From an uncultured Bacteroides sp. (GTDB taxonomy: Bacteria; Bacteroidota; Bacteroidia; Bacteroidales; Bacteroidaceae), in assembly GCA_900555635.1 (NCBI GenBank), contig USLU01000086.1, positions 1 through 20,619 of the forward strand: a stretch of 20,619 bases of DNA, in the 5' to 3' direction. The position numbers and the translations under genes are program-made. Positions 14,175 to 20,619 of this stretch are shown piece by piece (position 1 is the stretch's first letter; each line of letters begins with the position of its first letter). The notes beneath the pieces were generated by a model. That model saw nothing but the letters and a program-made list of their open reading frames with translations, made no database searches and had not been told where the DNA came from.

Positions 14175-14191
14175 TGACTGTGAAGGATGTG
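14158..14191 (+). terminator. 12-bp perfect hairpin overlapping the HU-like gene stop codon
   Basis: CACATCCTTCAC and GTGAAGGATGTG pair perfectly over 12 bp with a 10-base loop that contains the TAA stop codon (14172-14174). The bases after the stem are AAGAAGCATATTT, with no real U-tract. It may end transcription or stabilise the mRNA 3' end. Confidence 0.5.
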
Positions 14192-14282
14192 AAGAAGCAT
14201 ATTTCTTTGAGTAATCACACGAAACGGTTGATAGCTTGAGACTTATCCTCATGTGAAGAGAATGAAAGAAAAGAAGCGGATC

Positions 14283-15293
14283 TTATTTCGCTATGTATTT
14301 TTTCATTCCTTCCGTGTAGAAAGTATTAAACTCTCCGTTTTCTCCGCTATAAATAAAGTAGGCGTCAATCTCCGGGTTCGCTTTGCAGAAGGCTTCCGCT
14401 TCTTCCAGTCCCATCACCATGAAGGCGGTAGCCAGGGCGTCGGCAGTCATACAGTCTTTAGCGATTACGGTGGAAGACAAGATGCTGTGCTGTACCGGAT
14501 AACCCGTTCTCGGGTCGATGGTATGAGCATATTTCTTTCCGTCTTTGTAATAATAGTTGCGGTAATTTCCTGAAGTTGCCAAGCCTAAATCCGAAATTTC
14601 AAGTATTGTTTGTAAGTCTTGGTTTACGGCCAGTGAATCGTCGACGGGCTTATTGATTCCGATGCGCCATAAGCCTTTGGAGGGGTTTTTGCCTTTCACA
14701 ACCACCTCACCGCCTATATCTACCATATAGTTTTTTATGCCTTTACGGTCGAGCAGTTGCGCAACTACGTCTACCGAATACCCTTTGGCAACGGCACTGC
14801 AACTTAGCATGGTACGGGAATCCTGCTTAATGACTTTGCCGTTGTCCATTTTTACCTTTTCATATCCGGTGATTTGCAACAGGCTATCTATCATGATTGA
14901 ATCAGGAAAAGTGCCTTTTTTGAAACCGAATCCCCAAGCATTGGCAAGGGGGGCTACTGTGATGTCGAAAGCACCGTTTGTCTCGCGGGAAATTTCCATC
15001 GAACGGTTGAAACATTTCTGAAAGAAACTATCGGTAACTAATTCTTCGTTGCGGTTGACGCGACTGATAACTGAACTGTCGTTAAATGGAGACAGAGATT
15101 GATCGAAGCGTTTCAGTTCAGCTTCTATTTCCGGTTTTAAATCGCCGTCATATTGGTAAGTAATCTTGTATACCGTCCCAAATACCAAACCTTTGACACT
15201 GTAATAGCCAGCTTGTTGATTATGCCTGACTAATATCCAGATGGTTGCCAAAACCAGGAAAGCCAGCCAAAGGAAACTTTTCTTTGTTTTCAT
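14283..15293 (-). CDS. apbE: FAD:protein FMN transferase (ApbE)
   Basis: Transfers FMN from FAD onto threonine of target flavoproteins such as NQR/RNF subunits, outside the cytoplasmic membrane and with Mg2+. The 336 residues begin with a Lys-rich start and one hydrophobic segment (about 7-23) without a lipobox, so it is probably membrane-anchored or exported. Family motifs are present: TNGAFDITVAPLANAWGF (105-122), SAVAKGYSVDVVA (166-178), VDIGGEV (191-197), HTIDPRTGYP (257-266) and MTADALATAFMVMG (282-295) with the Mg-binding Asp/Thr residues. It follows mntP by 33 bases on the same strand and appears to be the last gene of that cluster. It converges on the HU-like gene, and no clear terminator is seen in the gap. 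Confidence 0.92.
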   Translation of the reverse strand: MKTKKSFLWLAFLVLATIWILVRHNQQAGYYSVKGLVFGTVYKITYQYDGDLKPEIEAELKRFDQSLSPFNDSSVISRVNRNEELVTDSFFQKCFNRSMEISRETNGAFDITVAPLANAWGFGFKKGTFPDSIMIDSLLQITGYEKVKMDNGKVIKQDSRTMLSCSAVAKGYSVDVVAQLLDRKGIKNYMVDIGGEVVVKGKNPSKGLWRIGINKPVDDSLAVNQDLQTILEISDLGLATSGNYRNYYYKDGKKYAHTIDPRTGYPVQHSILSSTVIAKDCMTADALATAFMVMGLEEAEAFCKANPEIDAYFIYSGENGEFNTFYTEGMKKYIAK

Positions 15294-15326
15294 ACGCTCT
15301 TCTTTTTGATGAGAAAACTCATTTTA

Positions 15327-15905
15327 TTAGAGAAATAAATGTTCAATTAATATCTTTAGTCCGATGATGACCAGAATGATACCTCCCCATAACTCTGCTT
15401 TCAGTTTCCGGGCGATGCCACAGCCACATTGGATACCAAAGATCAACCCGATGAGTGACATGACGAAGGAAACAAGTCCGATGATAAGGATAGGGGACAG
15501 GATTTCATTATAATTTTGCACTCCTAAAAAGGCAAACGAAATACCGACTGCCAGCGCGTCGATGCTTGTTGCGACGGCCATAGTGAATACCACTTTCAGA
15601 CTGGTCGGGTTGAATAGCTGGCAGCACTCTTCTTCTTTGAAAGATTCCCAAATCATTCTGCCGCCAAGGAAGGCAAGAATGGCAAAGGCAATCCAATGGT
15701 CTATACTTTCTATGAAATGGCTGAAGCTTTTGGCGAACATCCATCCGATAAAAGGCATGATTGCTTGAAAAAGTCCGAATGTAAAAGCCATGATTAGCAT
15801 GGGTTTCCAACGGGTACGTTTCAAAATAATACCGCTTGCAATTGAGACAGCGAAACAATCCATCGCCAGACCTATTGCAAGCAGCCAAATCTCTAGTCCT
15901 GTCAT
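15327..15905 (-). CDS. mntP: Manganese efflux pump MntP
   Basis: A 192-residue inner-membrane protein of six hydrophobic helices, the size of E. coli MntP. It exports Mn2+. The two halves carry the family's acidic helix motifs: AMDCFAVSIASG with D16 in the first helix and TSIDALAVGISF with D116 in the fourth. A cytoplasmic loop EEECCQ (91-96) and QCGCG near 160 are Cys-rich, somewhat unusual. It begins 6 bases after the DUF6048 stop codon and is probably cotranscribed. No manganese riboswitch is seen, as there is no room upstream. Confidence 0.9.
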   Translation of the reverse strand: MTGLEIWLLAIGLAMDCFAVSIASGIILKRTRWKPMLIMAFTFGLFQAIMPFIGWMFAKSFSHFIESIDHWIAFAILAFLGGRMIWESFKEEECCQLFNPTSLKVVFTMAVATSIDALAVGISFAFLGVQNYNEILSPILIIGLVSFVMSLIGLIFGIQCGCGIARKLKAELWGGIILVIIGLKILIEHLFL

Positions 15906-15911
15906 TGTATT

Positions 15912-16661
15912 CTAAAGAGGCAATTTATAAATAAGGGAATAAGTGATTCCCATGTTATTTGATTTAAACTTTCCGTAACCGGGCACGTACCATGGGTCTC
16001 CATATTCTCCGGTAGATGCTTTGGTTTTGTATTTCATACGTACCGACCACCCCATGTTGAAGTTTTTGTAAATACGTACTTTGACGCCTAAAACGATTTC
16101 CAGCCATTGCACCGATCCTTTCATACCCAGATGACTGAATGGCACACTTCCTCCCCAATAACCGTCTTCCAAACTGGGGTTACCTATTACATCTCCCCAG
16201 ATAGGATCATCTGCCGGCATCGTGGAAACATCATATTTAAATGAACTGAATGCATAGCGAAGTCCTGCATACAAGTAGCTATTCTTCTCTTTTTTCTTTG
16301 CCATGGTGTTGTAGTCCACACCGATTCGGAAGAATGGGGCCATTTTGCTCTTATAGTGTATGCCTGTTTCGCTCCAGGTATCTGTTCCTCCCATACCAAA
16401 CTCAATAGTAGGGATGAATTTATTCTTGAGGTTAACGGCTACGCTGACTTCAGAACTCATAAAGTCGCCTCCCAGCAGCTTGCTTCCAATGCCATATAAA
16501 TCCACACCGACATACGTACCATTGTAAAGCGGAATGGTATCTATCTCGGCAACCTCTTTTTTCTTCTGATCTCTTTTGGGCGTTTGCGCCGGACGTTGCT
16601 GTTGTGCCAGCAACGGAAGCCCAATGCAAAAGAGCAGAAGCAGACTAATTAGTCGTTTCAT
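15912..16661 (-). CDS. DUF6048-type exported beta-rich protein
   Basis: A 249-residue protein starting MKRLISLLLLFCIGLPLLA, a clear signal peptide with cleavage near residue 19. The frame is open to 16715 and would add 18 residues, but that extension destroys the signal peptide and overlaps the preceding gene further, so 16661 is chosen. After a charged linker (about 20-37) the body alternates short beta strands with aromatic ends (YVGVDLYGIGSKLLGG, FIPTIEFGMGG, YLYAGLRYAFSS, LEIVLGVKVRIY) and ends YSLIYKLPL, as in small outer-membrane barrels. It overlaps the DUF6452 gene by 17 bases, a pair that travels together in Bacteroidetes. The family assignment is from recollection of this pair; function unknown. 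Confidence 0.7.
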   Translation of the reverse strand: MKRLISLLLLFCIGLPLLAQQQRPAQTPKRDQKKKEVAEIDTIPLYNGTYVGVDLYGIGSKLLGGDFMSSEVSVAVNLKNKFIPTIEFGMGGTDTWSETGIHYKSKMAPFFRIGVDYNTMAKKKEKNSYLYAGLRYAFSSFKYDVSTMPADDPIWGDVIGNPSLEDGYWGGSVPFSHLGMKGSVQWLEIVLGVKVRIYKNFNMGWSVRMKYKTKASTGEYGDPWYVPGYGKFKSNNMGITYSLIYKLPL

Positions 16662-17229
16662 CAGGTGTGCGTTCTGGCCGATAATTATAGAATATCTGCA
16701 AGTTCTCGATTTCATTTGTATTGGCTTCTTTATTTTTTATATGAAGAGAATCTATCTGGTCCGGCTGCCCGTTGCCATAGGGAGGAGGGTTACCCGGTCT
16801 TCCCGGTTTTCCAAATTTAGCGCTGATTATATTTTGTTTCATCATATAACCACATTCCATGGACTGGAAATAAGGAGTATTTTGTTGTACAATGTATAAT
16901 GTGTCAAAATCTTTTTCTCTACGTTTGGGATCGTATCTGAATATGAACACAGTAGTGTCACTTGTGTATCGTAGTGGCAACATCAGGGTATGCACATTCT
17001 TTTCATTGTTCAGAATGATAGAGTCGGTGCCTAATGCTGTGATTGTTAATGAATCAAGCGTGTCTTTTAATGCAATAGTAGGGTTATCCGGATTAATGGT
17101 ATATATTGTGCAGTACATCATCGGACGTCCTGCCAATGAGCAATCGTTCTCATCCGAGCAGGCACTGTGTAAGCTGACTGCACCGCCAATGATAGTCAAT
17201 ATGAGAAAGATACGAATTAAATTCTTCAT
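16645..17229 (-). CDS. DUF6452-type lipoprotein
   Basis: A 194-residue exported protein. Residues 1-23 are a signal sequence ending in SLHSAC with Cys24 as the likely lipid-modified residue, followed by Ser-Asp-Glu. The mature part is beta-rich, and contains ITALGTDSIILNN and LPLRYTSDTTVFIF and a conserved-looking CGY (Cys126 region), then a Pro/Gly linker (GKPGRPGNPPPYGNG) and a polar tail. It overlaps the following DUF6048 gene, supporting translational coupling and a joint envelope role. No enzymatic motif is visible. Confidence 0.7.
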   Translation of the reverse strand: MKNLIRIFLILTIIGGAVSLHSACSDENDCSLAGRPMMYCTIYTINPDNPTIALKDTLDSLTITALGTDSIILNNEKNVHTLMLPLRYTSDTTVFIFRYDPKRREKDFDTLYIVQQNTPYFQSMECGYMMKQNIISAKFGKPGRPGNPPPYGNGQPDQIDSLHIKNKEANTNEIENLQIFYNYRPERTPDETTN

Positions 17230-17250
17230 AGTCAGTTTATTGAATGTGAA

Positions 17251-18201
17251 TCAAATTTTCTTTTCTATCTGATAGTTATTCCGTTCCGGTGCATTGCGCG
17301 AGATGAGTTCGCCAAGGAATCCGGCTAAGAATAATTGCGTACCTATAATCATTGCCGTAAGTGACAAATAGAAATAGGGAGAGTCGGTCACCAGTCGGTA
17401 GGGGAGACCGTTGTACATGGCATATAGTTTACTGGCACCTACGATGATGACAGAAATCATTCCTATCAGAAACATCAATGATCCCAACAGTCCGAAGAAA
17501 TGCATCGGCTTGATGCCGAATCTGGAGAGGAACCAAAGAGAGAGTAAATCCAGATACCCGTTTACGAAACGGTTCAGTCCGAATTTTGTTGTGCCGTATT
17601 TACGCGCCTGGTGGTGTACCACCTTTTCACCGATTTTCTTGAATCCGGCGTTCTTTGCCAAATAAGGTATATAACGATGCATCTCACCGTACACTTCGAT
17701 ATGTTTTACGACCTCTTTGCGATAGGCTTTCAATCCGCAGTTGAAGTCGTGCAGGTTTTTGATGCCTGATACTTTGCGGGCAGTAACATTAAACAACTTG
17801 GTGGGCAGTGTCTTTGAAATTGGATCATATCTCTTTTGCTTCCAGCCGGATACCAGGTCGTAGCCATCCTTTGTAATCATCCGGTAAAGTTCGGGGATTT
17901 CGTCTGGGCTATCTTGTAGGTCCGCATCCATCGTTATGACTACGTTTCCTTCCGCTTCAGCGAATCCACAGTAGAGTGCAGGTGATTTACCGTAGTTACG
18001 GCGGAATTTGATACCTTTTACATGTTCCGATTGAGCTTTAAGCTTTTCGATCACTTCCCATGAATGGTCGGTACTTCCATCGTTAACGAAAATCACTTCG
18101 AATGAGAATCCGTTGGCTTGCATTACCCGTTCTATCCAAGCATAGAGTTCGGGTAGTGACTCTTCTTCATTGAATAATGGGATTACAACTGATATATCCA
18201 T
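17251..18201 (-). CDS. Polyprenyl-phosphate-type family 2 glycosyltransferase
   Basis: A 316-residue membrane glycosyltransferase of the DPM1/ArnC/GtrB-like group, which loads a sugar from a nucleotide donor onto a polyprenyl phosphate on the cytoplasmic face. The GT-A domain occupies about 1-225: VVIPLFNEEESL (5-16), FVNDGSTD (38-45), the metal-binding DADLQD (92-97), and the acceptor-side region with a conserved HRYIPYL. Two C-terminal transmembrane helices follow (about 233-258 and 275-300). It lies 21 bases before the DUF6452 gene and 32 bases after DUF4199 on the same strand. The sugar cannot be named from sequence. Confidence 0.87.
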   Translation of the reverse strand: MDISVVIPLFNEEESLPELYAWIERVMQANGFSFEVIFVNDGSTDHSWEVIEKLKAQSEHVKGIKFRRNYGKSPALYCGFAEAEGNVVITMDADLQDSPDEIPELYRMITKDGYDLVSGWKQKRYDPISKTLPTKLFNVTARKVSGIKNLHDFNCGLKAYRKEVVKHIEVYGEMHRYIPYLAKNAGFKKIGEKVVHHQARKYGTTKFGLNRFVNGYLDLLSLWFLSRFGIKPMHFFGLLGSLMFLIGMISVIIVGASKLYAMYNGLPYRLVTDSPYFYLSLTAMIIGTQLFLAGFLGELISRNAPERNNYQIEKKI

Positions 18202-18233
18202 TTTTTTATTACTAATTACTTACGAATTACAAA

Positions 18234-18791
18234 TTACGATTGAGACACTCCGTCATTTTCCGATTTGGCCTTTTTCATTACCATCAATGCGGTAGGAATG
18301 GCCAGGATGCTTCCCCAAAATACATCCCATGACAATAGTTGCATGGTGATATTGATGGAAGTAAGTGAACGGGCGGTATCTATCGTTTCTTTTATAACTT
18401 CTTTGTTTTCTATCAGAGCCGGGGTGTTGGTCATCAGTTCGTCCCACAACTGGATGTAAGAGTTGATGATAAATCCATGATCGATGAATTGGAAATAGGC
18501 GTAGTGGGCCACAGCTACCAGCAGAGAAGCAAACATATACATAAATATGGTAAAGAGCATGGCATGCGAAAATTGGATACTTCCCCCGCAAATCTTATCC
18601 CGGTACATTTTCGCATAGTGATATCCGATGAAAGGTACGGACAATGTCAGGATTACAAATAAAAGCGAAAGGAAAGGTATGTGGAATCCCAACGGAAATA
18701 ATATGAACTTCAATATCCAGTAGATTCCCATATACGTGCCAAAATGCATGGCATATTTTTGTAAATAGCTTCTGTTCTCTGTCATCTTCAT
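18234..18791 (-). CDS. DUF4199-family membrane protein
   Basis: A 185-residue protein with about four hydrophobic helices (about 15-33, 37-60, 75-100 and 148-170), the arrangement of Bacteroidetes DUF4199 proteins. Between helices 3 and 4 lies a polar, probably external loop of some 45 residues. Start ATG at 18791 (MKMTEN) is used; the ATG two codons on is an alternative. A TACCTTTG box is 15 bases upstream, so the mRNA leader is very short. It heads the minus-strand cluster that runs through the glycosyltransferase to apbE. Function unknown. Confidence 0.8.
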   Translation of the reverse strand: MKMTENRSYLQKYAMHFGTYMGIYWILKFILFPLGFHIPFLSLLFVILTLSVPFIGYHYAKMYRDKICGGSIQFSHAMLFTIFMYMFASLLVAVAHYAYFQFIDHGFIINSYIQLWDELMTNTPALIENKEVIKETIDTARSLTSINITMQLLSWDVFWGSILAIPTALMVMKKAKSENDGVSQS

Positions 18792-18805
18792 TTATAAATT
18801 GCGCA

Positions 18806-18813
18806 CAAAGGTA
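18806..18813 (-). promoter_or_regulatory. Putative -7 promoter box of the DUF4199-to-apbE cluster
   Basis: The minus strand reads TACCTTTG, an exact TAnnTTTG match, 15 bases ahead of the start codon. The region 19-21 bases upstream has no TTTG, so the -33 element is weak or absent. Confidence 0.5.
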
Positions 18814-18957
18814 CAAATAATATCGGTTGGTAGGGGAAATCTGGTTGTTAAAGTTAATAAAGCAGAGGAAGTTGCTGTCTGAATATTTTTTTGCAATTTT
18901 AATTGCCTGAAATGTAGCCTGTTAGTCTTTTGTTAGTAAAAAAGTTGTCTGCAGCTA

Positions 18958-18987
18958 TTGCAGAATACATAAAAATGTCTACCTTTG
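18958..18987 (+). promoter_or_regulatory. Promoter of the SRP RNA / tRNA-Thr unit
   Basis: TTG (18958-18960), a 19-base spacer and TACCTTTG (18980-18987) together match the full Bacteroides housekeeping promoter pattern. The expected start is about 18993, just before the RNA hairpin at 19000. Confidence 0.75.
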
Positions 18988-18999
18988 CAACCGCAAAAC

Positions 19000-19095
19000 G
19001 GGTAAGTCCTATACGGCCAGCTCCCTTCGAATCCTCCAGGGCTTGATCGCAGCAAAGGTAGTTGGTTGTAGCGGCGCGATATAGTAAGCTTACCC
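19000..19095 (+). ncRNA. ffs: Small bacterial signal recognition particle RNA (4.5S-like)
   Basis: A 96-base RNA whose ends pair (GGGTAAG with CTTACCC, then TATA with TATA) and whose arms continue toward one apical loop (GCCaGCT with AGCGGC). The tip carries the symmetric internal loop that binds Ffh: CAGG and AGCA separated by ten bases, with CC and GG outside, at the same spacing as in E. coli 4.5S RNA. Length fits the small SRP type. It binds Ffh and targets nascent membrane proteins to FtsY. The apical loop is not the usual GGAA, so identity is strong but not absolute. tRNA-Thr follows 4 bases later in the same transcript. Confidence 0.78.
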
Positions 19096-19099
19096 ACCC

Positions 19100-19173
19100 G
19101 CCTCTTTAGCTCAGTTGGCCAGAGCACGTGATTTGTAATCTCGGGGTCGTTGGTTCGAATCCGACAAGAGGCT
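19100..19173 (+). tRNA. tRNA-Thr (anticodon UGU)
   Basis: A full cloverleaf: acceptor GCCTCTT with AAGAGGC, D arm GCTC...GAGC, anticodon loop TTTGTAA giving UGU (reads ACA and related Thr codons), T arm GTTGG-TTCGAAT-CCGAC, and T as discriminator. The anticodon stem contains one T-T mismatch. The CCA end is not encoded. It is transcribed with the SRP RNA. Confidence 0.95.
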
Positions 19174-19204
19174 CAAAAAGGATATATAACAAATCCAAGA
19201 AAAA

Positions 19205-19237
19205 AGCATTCAGGTATTAGTCTGGATGCTTTTTTTC
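19205..19237 (+). terminator. Intrinsic terminator after tRNA-Thr
   Basis: AGCATTCAG and CTGGATGCT form a 9-bp stem (one G-T pair) with an 8-base loop, followed by seven T residues. It ends the SRP RNA/tRNA unit. Confidence 0.88.
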
Positions 19238-19271
19238 TTTTTATACCTTTTATTAAGAGGGTAAACAATGT

Positions 19272-19308
19272 AAAAGAGGTGCGTCAAAAAAAGTTCTTGA
19301 CACACCTC
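19272..19308 (-). terminator. Intrinsic terminator of enolase
   Basis: On the minus strand, GAGGTGTGTCAA and TTGACGCACCTC form a 12-bp stem (one G-T pair) with a 9-base loop, followed by TTTT. It begins 25 bases after the enolase stop codon. It may also stop plus-strand read-through. Confidence 0.85.
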
Positions 19309-19333
19309 CTTTAGTTTTATAGGGATTCAGTTT

Positions 19334-20614
19334 TTACTTGATTCTCTTGTATCCATACACAGCCAAATCGCCCAATTCCTCTTCAATGCGGAGTAACTGA
19401 TTGTATTTAGCCATACGGTCTGAGCGGCTTAAAGAACCTGTCTTGATCTGTCCGCTGTTAGTAGCTACTGCGATATCGGCGATAGTAGCATCTTCTGTTT
19501 CACCCGAACGGTGAGAAGTAACAGTAGTGTATCCATGACGGTGAGCCATTTCGATAGCGTTCAGTGTTTCTGTCAGCGAACCGATTTGGTTTACTTTAAT
19601 CAGGATAGAGTTGGCACAGCCTTTTTCGATACCCATTGCAAGGAAATCTACGTTGGTTACGAACAGGTCGTCACCTACCAGCTGGCAACGGTTGCCGATG
19701 CGTTCAGTCAGCTTTTTCCAGCCTTCCCAGTCGTTTTCGTTCATACCGTCTTCGATAGAGTCGATAGGGAATTTGTTGATTAGTTCTTCCAGGTAGTCAA
19801 CTTGTTCTGCGGAAGTGCGTTTCTTACCTTTTTCACCTTCAAACTTGGTATAATCGTAAATACCATCGTGGTAGAATTCGGAAGCAGCACAGTCCATGCC
19901 GATCATTACGTCCTTGCCCGGTTCGTATCCTGCTGCTTTGATAGCGGCCATAATAGAGTTCAAAGCATCTTCCGTACCTTCCAGGTTGGGAGCGAAACCA
20001 CCTTCGTCACCTACGGCAGTGCTAAGGCCACGGTCTTTCAAAACCTTCTTCAAGGCATGGAATACTTCGGCGCCCATACGCAAACCTTCTCTGAAAGAAG
20101 GAGCACCTACCGGGCGAATCATAAATTCCTGAAATGCGATAGGAGCATCACTATGTGAACCACCGTTGATGATGTTCATCATCGGTACAGGCATTACATA
20201 CGTATTTGTTCCACCGATATAGCGATATAGAGGAAGGTCCAGATAGTTGGCAGCAGCTTTGGCTACGGCAAGAGATACACCAAGAATAGCGTTAGCACCT
20301 AAATTAGATTTAGTCTTAGTGCCGTCCAATGCCAGCATTGCGTAGTCGATACCTCTCTGATTGAGTGAAGACATACCAATCAGCTTCGGAGCGATGATTT
20401 TATTTACATTATCAACCGCTTTTTGTACTCCTTTTCCACCATAGCGCTGTTTGTCACCATCGCGAAGCTCCAATGCTTCGTGTTCACCTGTGGAAGCACC
20501 CGACGGCACAGAGGCACGTCCCATAATGCCGGATTCCAATACTACGTCAACTTCTACTGTGGGGTTACCTCTTGAATCGAGAATTTCTCGAGCTACAATT
20601 TTTTCAATTTTCAT
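19334..20614 (-). CDS. eno: Enolase (phosphopyruvate hydratase)
   Basis: Converts 2-phosphoglycerate to phosphoenolpyruvate in glycolysis, in the cytoplasm and with Mg2+. The 426 residues are full family length. The N-terminal cap includes ILDSRGNPTVEVDV (12-25) and the flexible loop SVPSGASTGEHEA. The barrel shows INGGSHSDAPIAFQEFM with the active-site His/Glu region, GDEGGFAPN with the proton-handling Glu, the metal ligands in the MIGMDCAASEF, SIEDGMNENDW and LVGDDLF segments, the catalytic Lys in LIKVNQIGSLTET (the PROSITE-type signature), and SHRSGETED. The promoter lies beyond the window. Confidence 0.98.
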   Translation of the reverse strand: MKIEKIVAREILDSRGNPTVEVDVVLESGIMGRASVPSGASTGEHEALELRDGDKQRYGGKGVQKAVDNVNKIIAPKLIGMSSLNQRGIDYAMLALDGTKTKSNLGANAILGVSLAVAKAAANYLDLPLYRYIGGTNTYVMPVPMMNIINGGSHSDAPIAFQEFMIRPVGAPSFREGLRMGAEVFHALKKVLKDRGLSTAVGDEGGFAPNLEGTEDALNSIMAAIKAAGYEPGKDVMIGMDCAASEFYHDGIYDYTKFEGEKGKKRTSAEQVDYLEELINKFPIDSIEDGMNENDWEGWKKLTERIGNRCQLVGDDLFVTNVDFLAMGIEKGCANSILIKVNQIGSLTETLNAIEMAHRHGYTTVTSHRSGETEDATIADIAVATNSGQIKTGSLSRSDRMAKYNQLLRIEEELGDLAVYGYKRIK

Positions 20615-20619
20615 CGTTT

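Noticed and set aside
16662..16715. Longer start for the DUF6048-type protein
   Set aside because: The extra 18 residues precede a perfect signal peptide and would bury it; they come from overlap with the DUF6452 gene.
18980..19100. tmRNA, RNase P RNA or a riboswitch ahead of the tRNA
   Set aside because: Too short for tmRNA or RNase P RNA and no downstream coding gene for a riboswitch; the single long hairpin with CAGG/AGCA loop fits SRP RNA.

Overview
This 20.6 kb window looks like a chromosomal segment of a Bacteroides species. Several upstream regions carry the Bacteroides -7 box TAnnTTTG (TACTTTTG at 400, TACCTTTG at 18980, TATCTTTG and TACCTTTG on the minus strand). The gene families are also typical: paired DUF6452/DUF6048 proteins, a DUF4199 membrane protein, and a VirE/DUF3874-like protein divergent from a long HU-like protein. 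The species cannot be fixed from the sequence alone.

Layout. (1) Positions 1-1620 hold the start of a secreted TPR protein (minus; its frame breaks at the window edge), then divergently a TtcA-type tRNA thiolase and a DUF486 membrane protein, closed by a hairpin shared with the next gene. (2) Positions 1628-11751 are a type I restriction-modification island read leftward in the order hsdR, prrC-like, hsdM, rhuM, hsdS. It is followed by a second, promoterless and startless hsdS copy in opposite orientation and a dedicated tyrosine recombinase. (3) Positions 11859-14191 carry a VirE-like P-loop protein and a divergent HU-like DNA-binding protein. Four tandem 22-bp repeats lie between them, and each gene ends in a perfect 12-bp hairpin. 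(4) Positions 14283-18813 are a minus-strand housekeeping cluster: DUF4199, GT2 glycosyltransferase, DUF6452 lipoprotein, DUF6048 protein, MntP, ApbE. (5) Positions 18958-19237 are a small stable-RNA unit of SRP RNA and tRNA-Thr(UGU), with promoter and terminator. (6) Positions 19272-20614 are enolase and its terminator.

The most notable system is the restriction island. The expressed hsdS (3731-4891, minus) and the silent hsdS (about 2649-3689, plus) share a perfect 49-bp inverted repeat over the codons for the HsdS N-terminus. Inside that repeat is a site with two 8-bp near-palindromic arms around a 7-bp spacer, the usual form of a tyrosine-recombinase crossover site, and a tyrosine recombinase with all six catalytic residues lies next to it. 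A second, 30-bp inverted repeat sits at the junction between the two target-recognition domains. Recombination at the outer repeat would exchange the whole specificity subunit; recombination at the inner one would exchange only the second recognition domain. Up to four DNA specificities could result.

The same operon carries a 386-residue ATPase whose P-loop, signature, DDP Walker-B motif and C-terminal Arg-x3-Glu ... His triad match the PrrC anticodon nuclease family. In E. coli, PrrC is held silent by a type IC restriction enzyme and cuts tRNA-Lys when a phage disables that enzyme. The window therefore seems to combine a phase-variable restriction system with a translation-killing backup nuclease in one operon. 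Each part belongs to a known class; the combination is the point that merits a second look.
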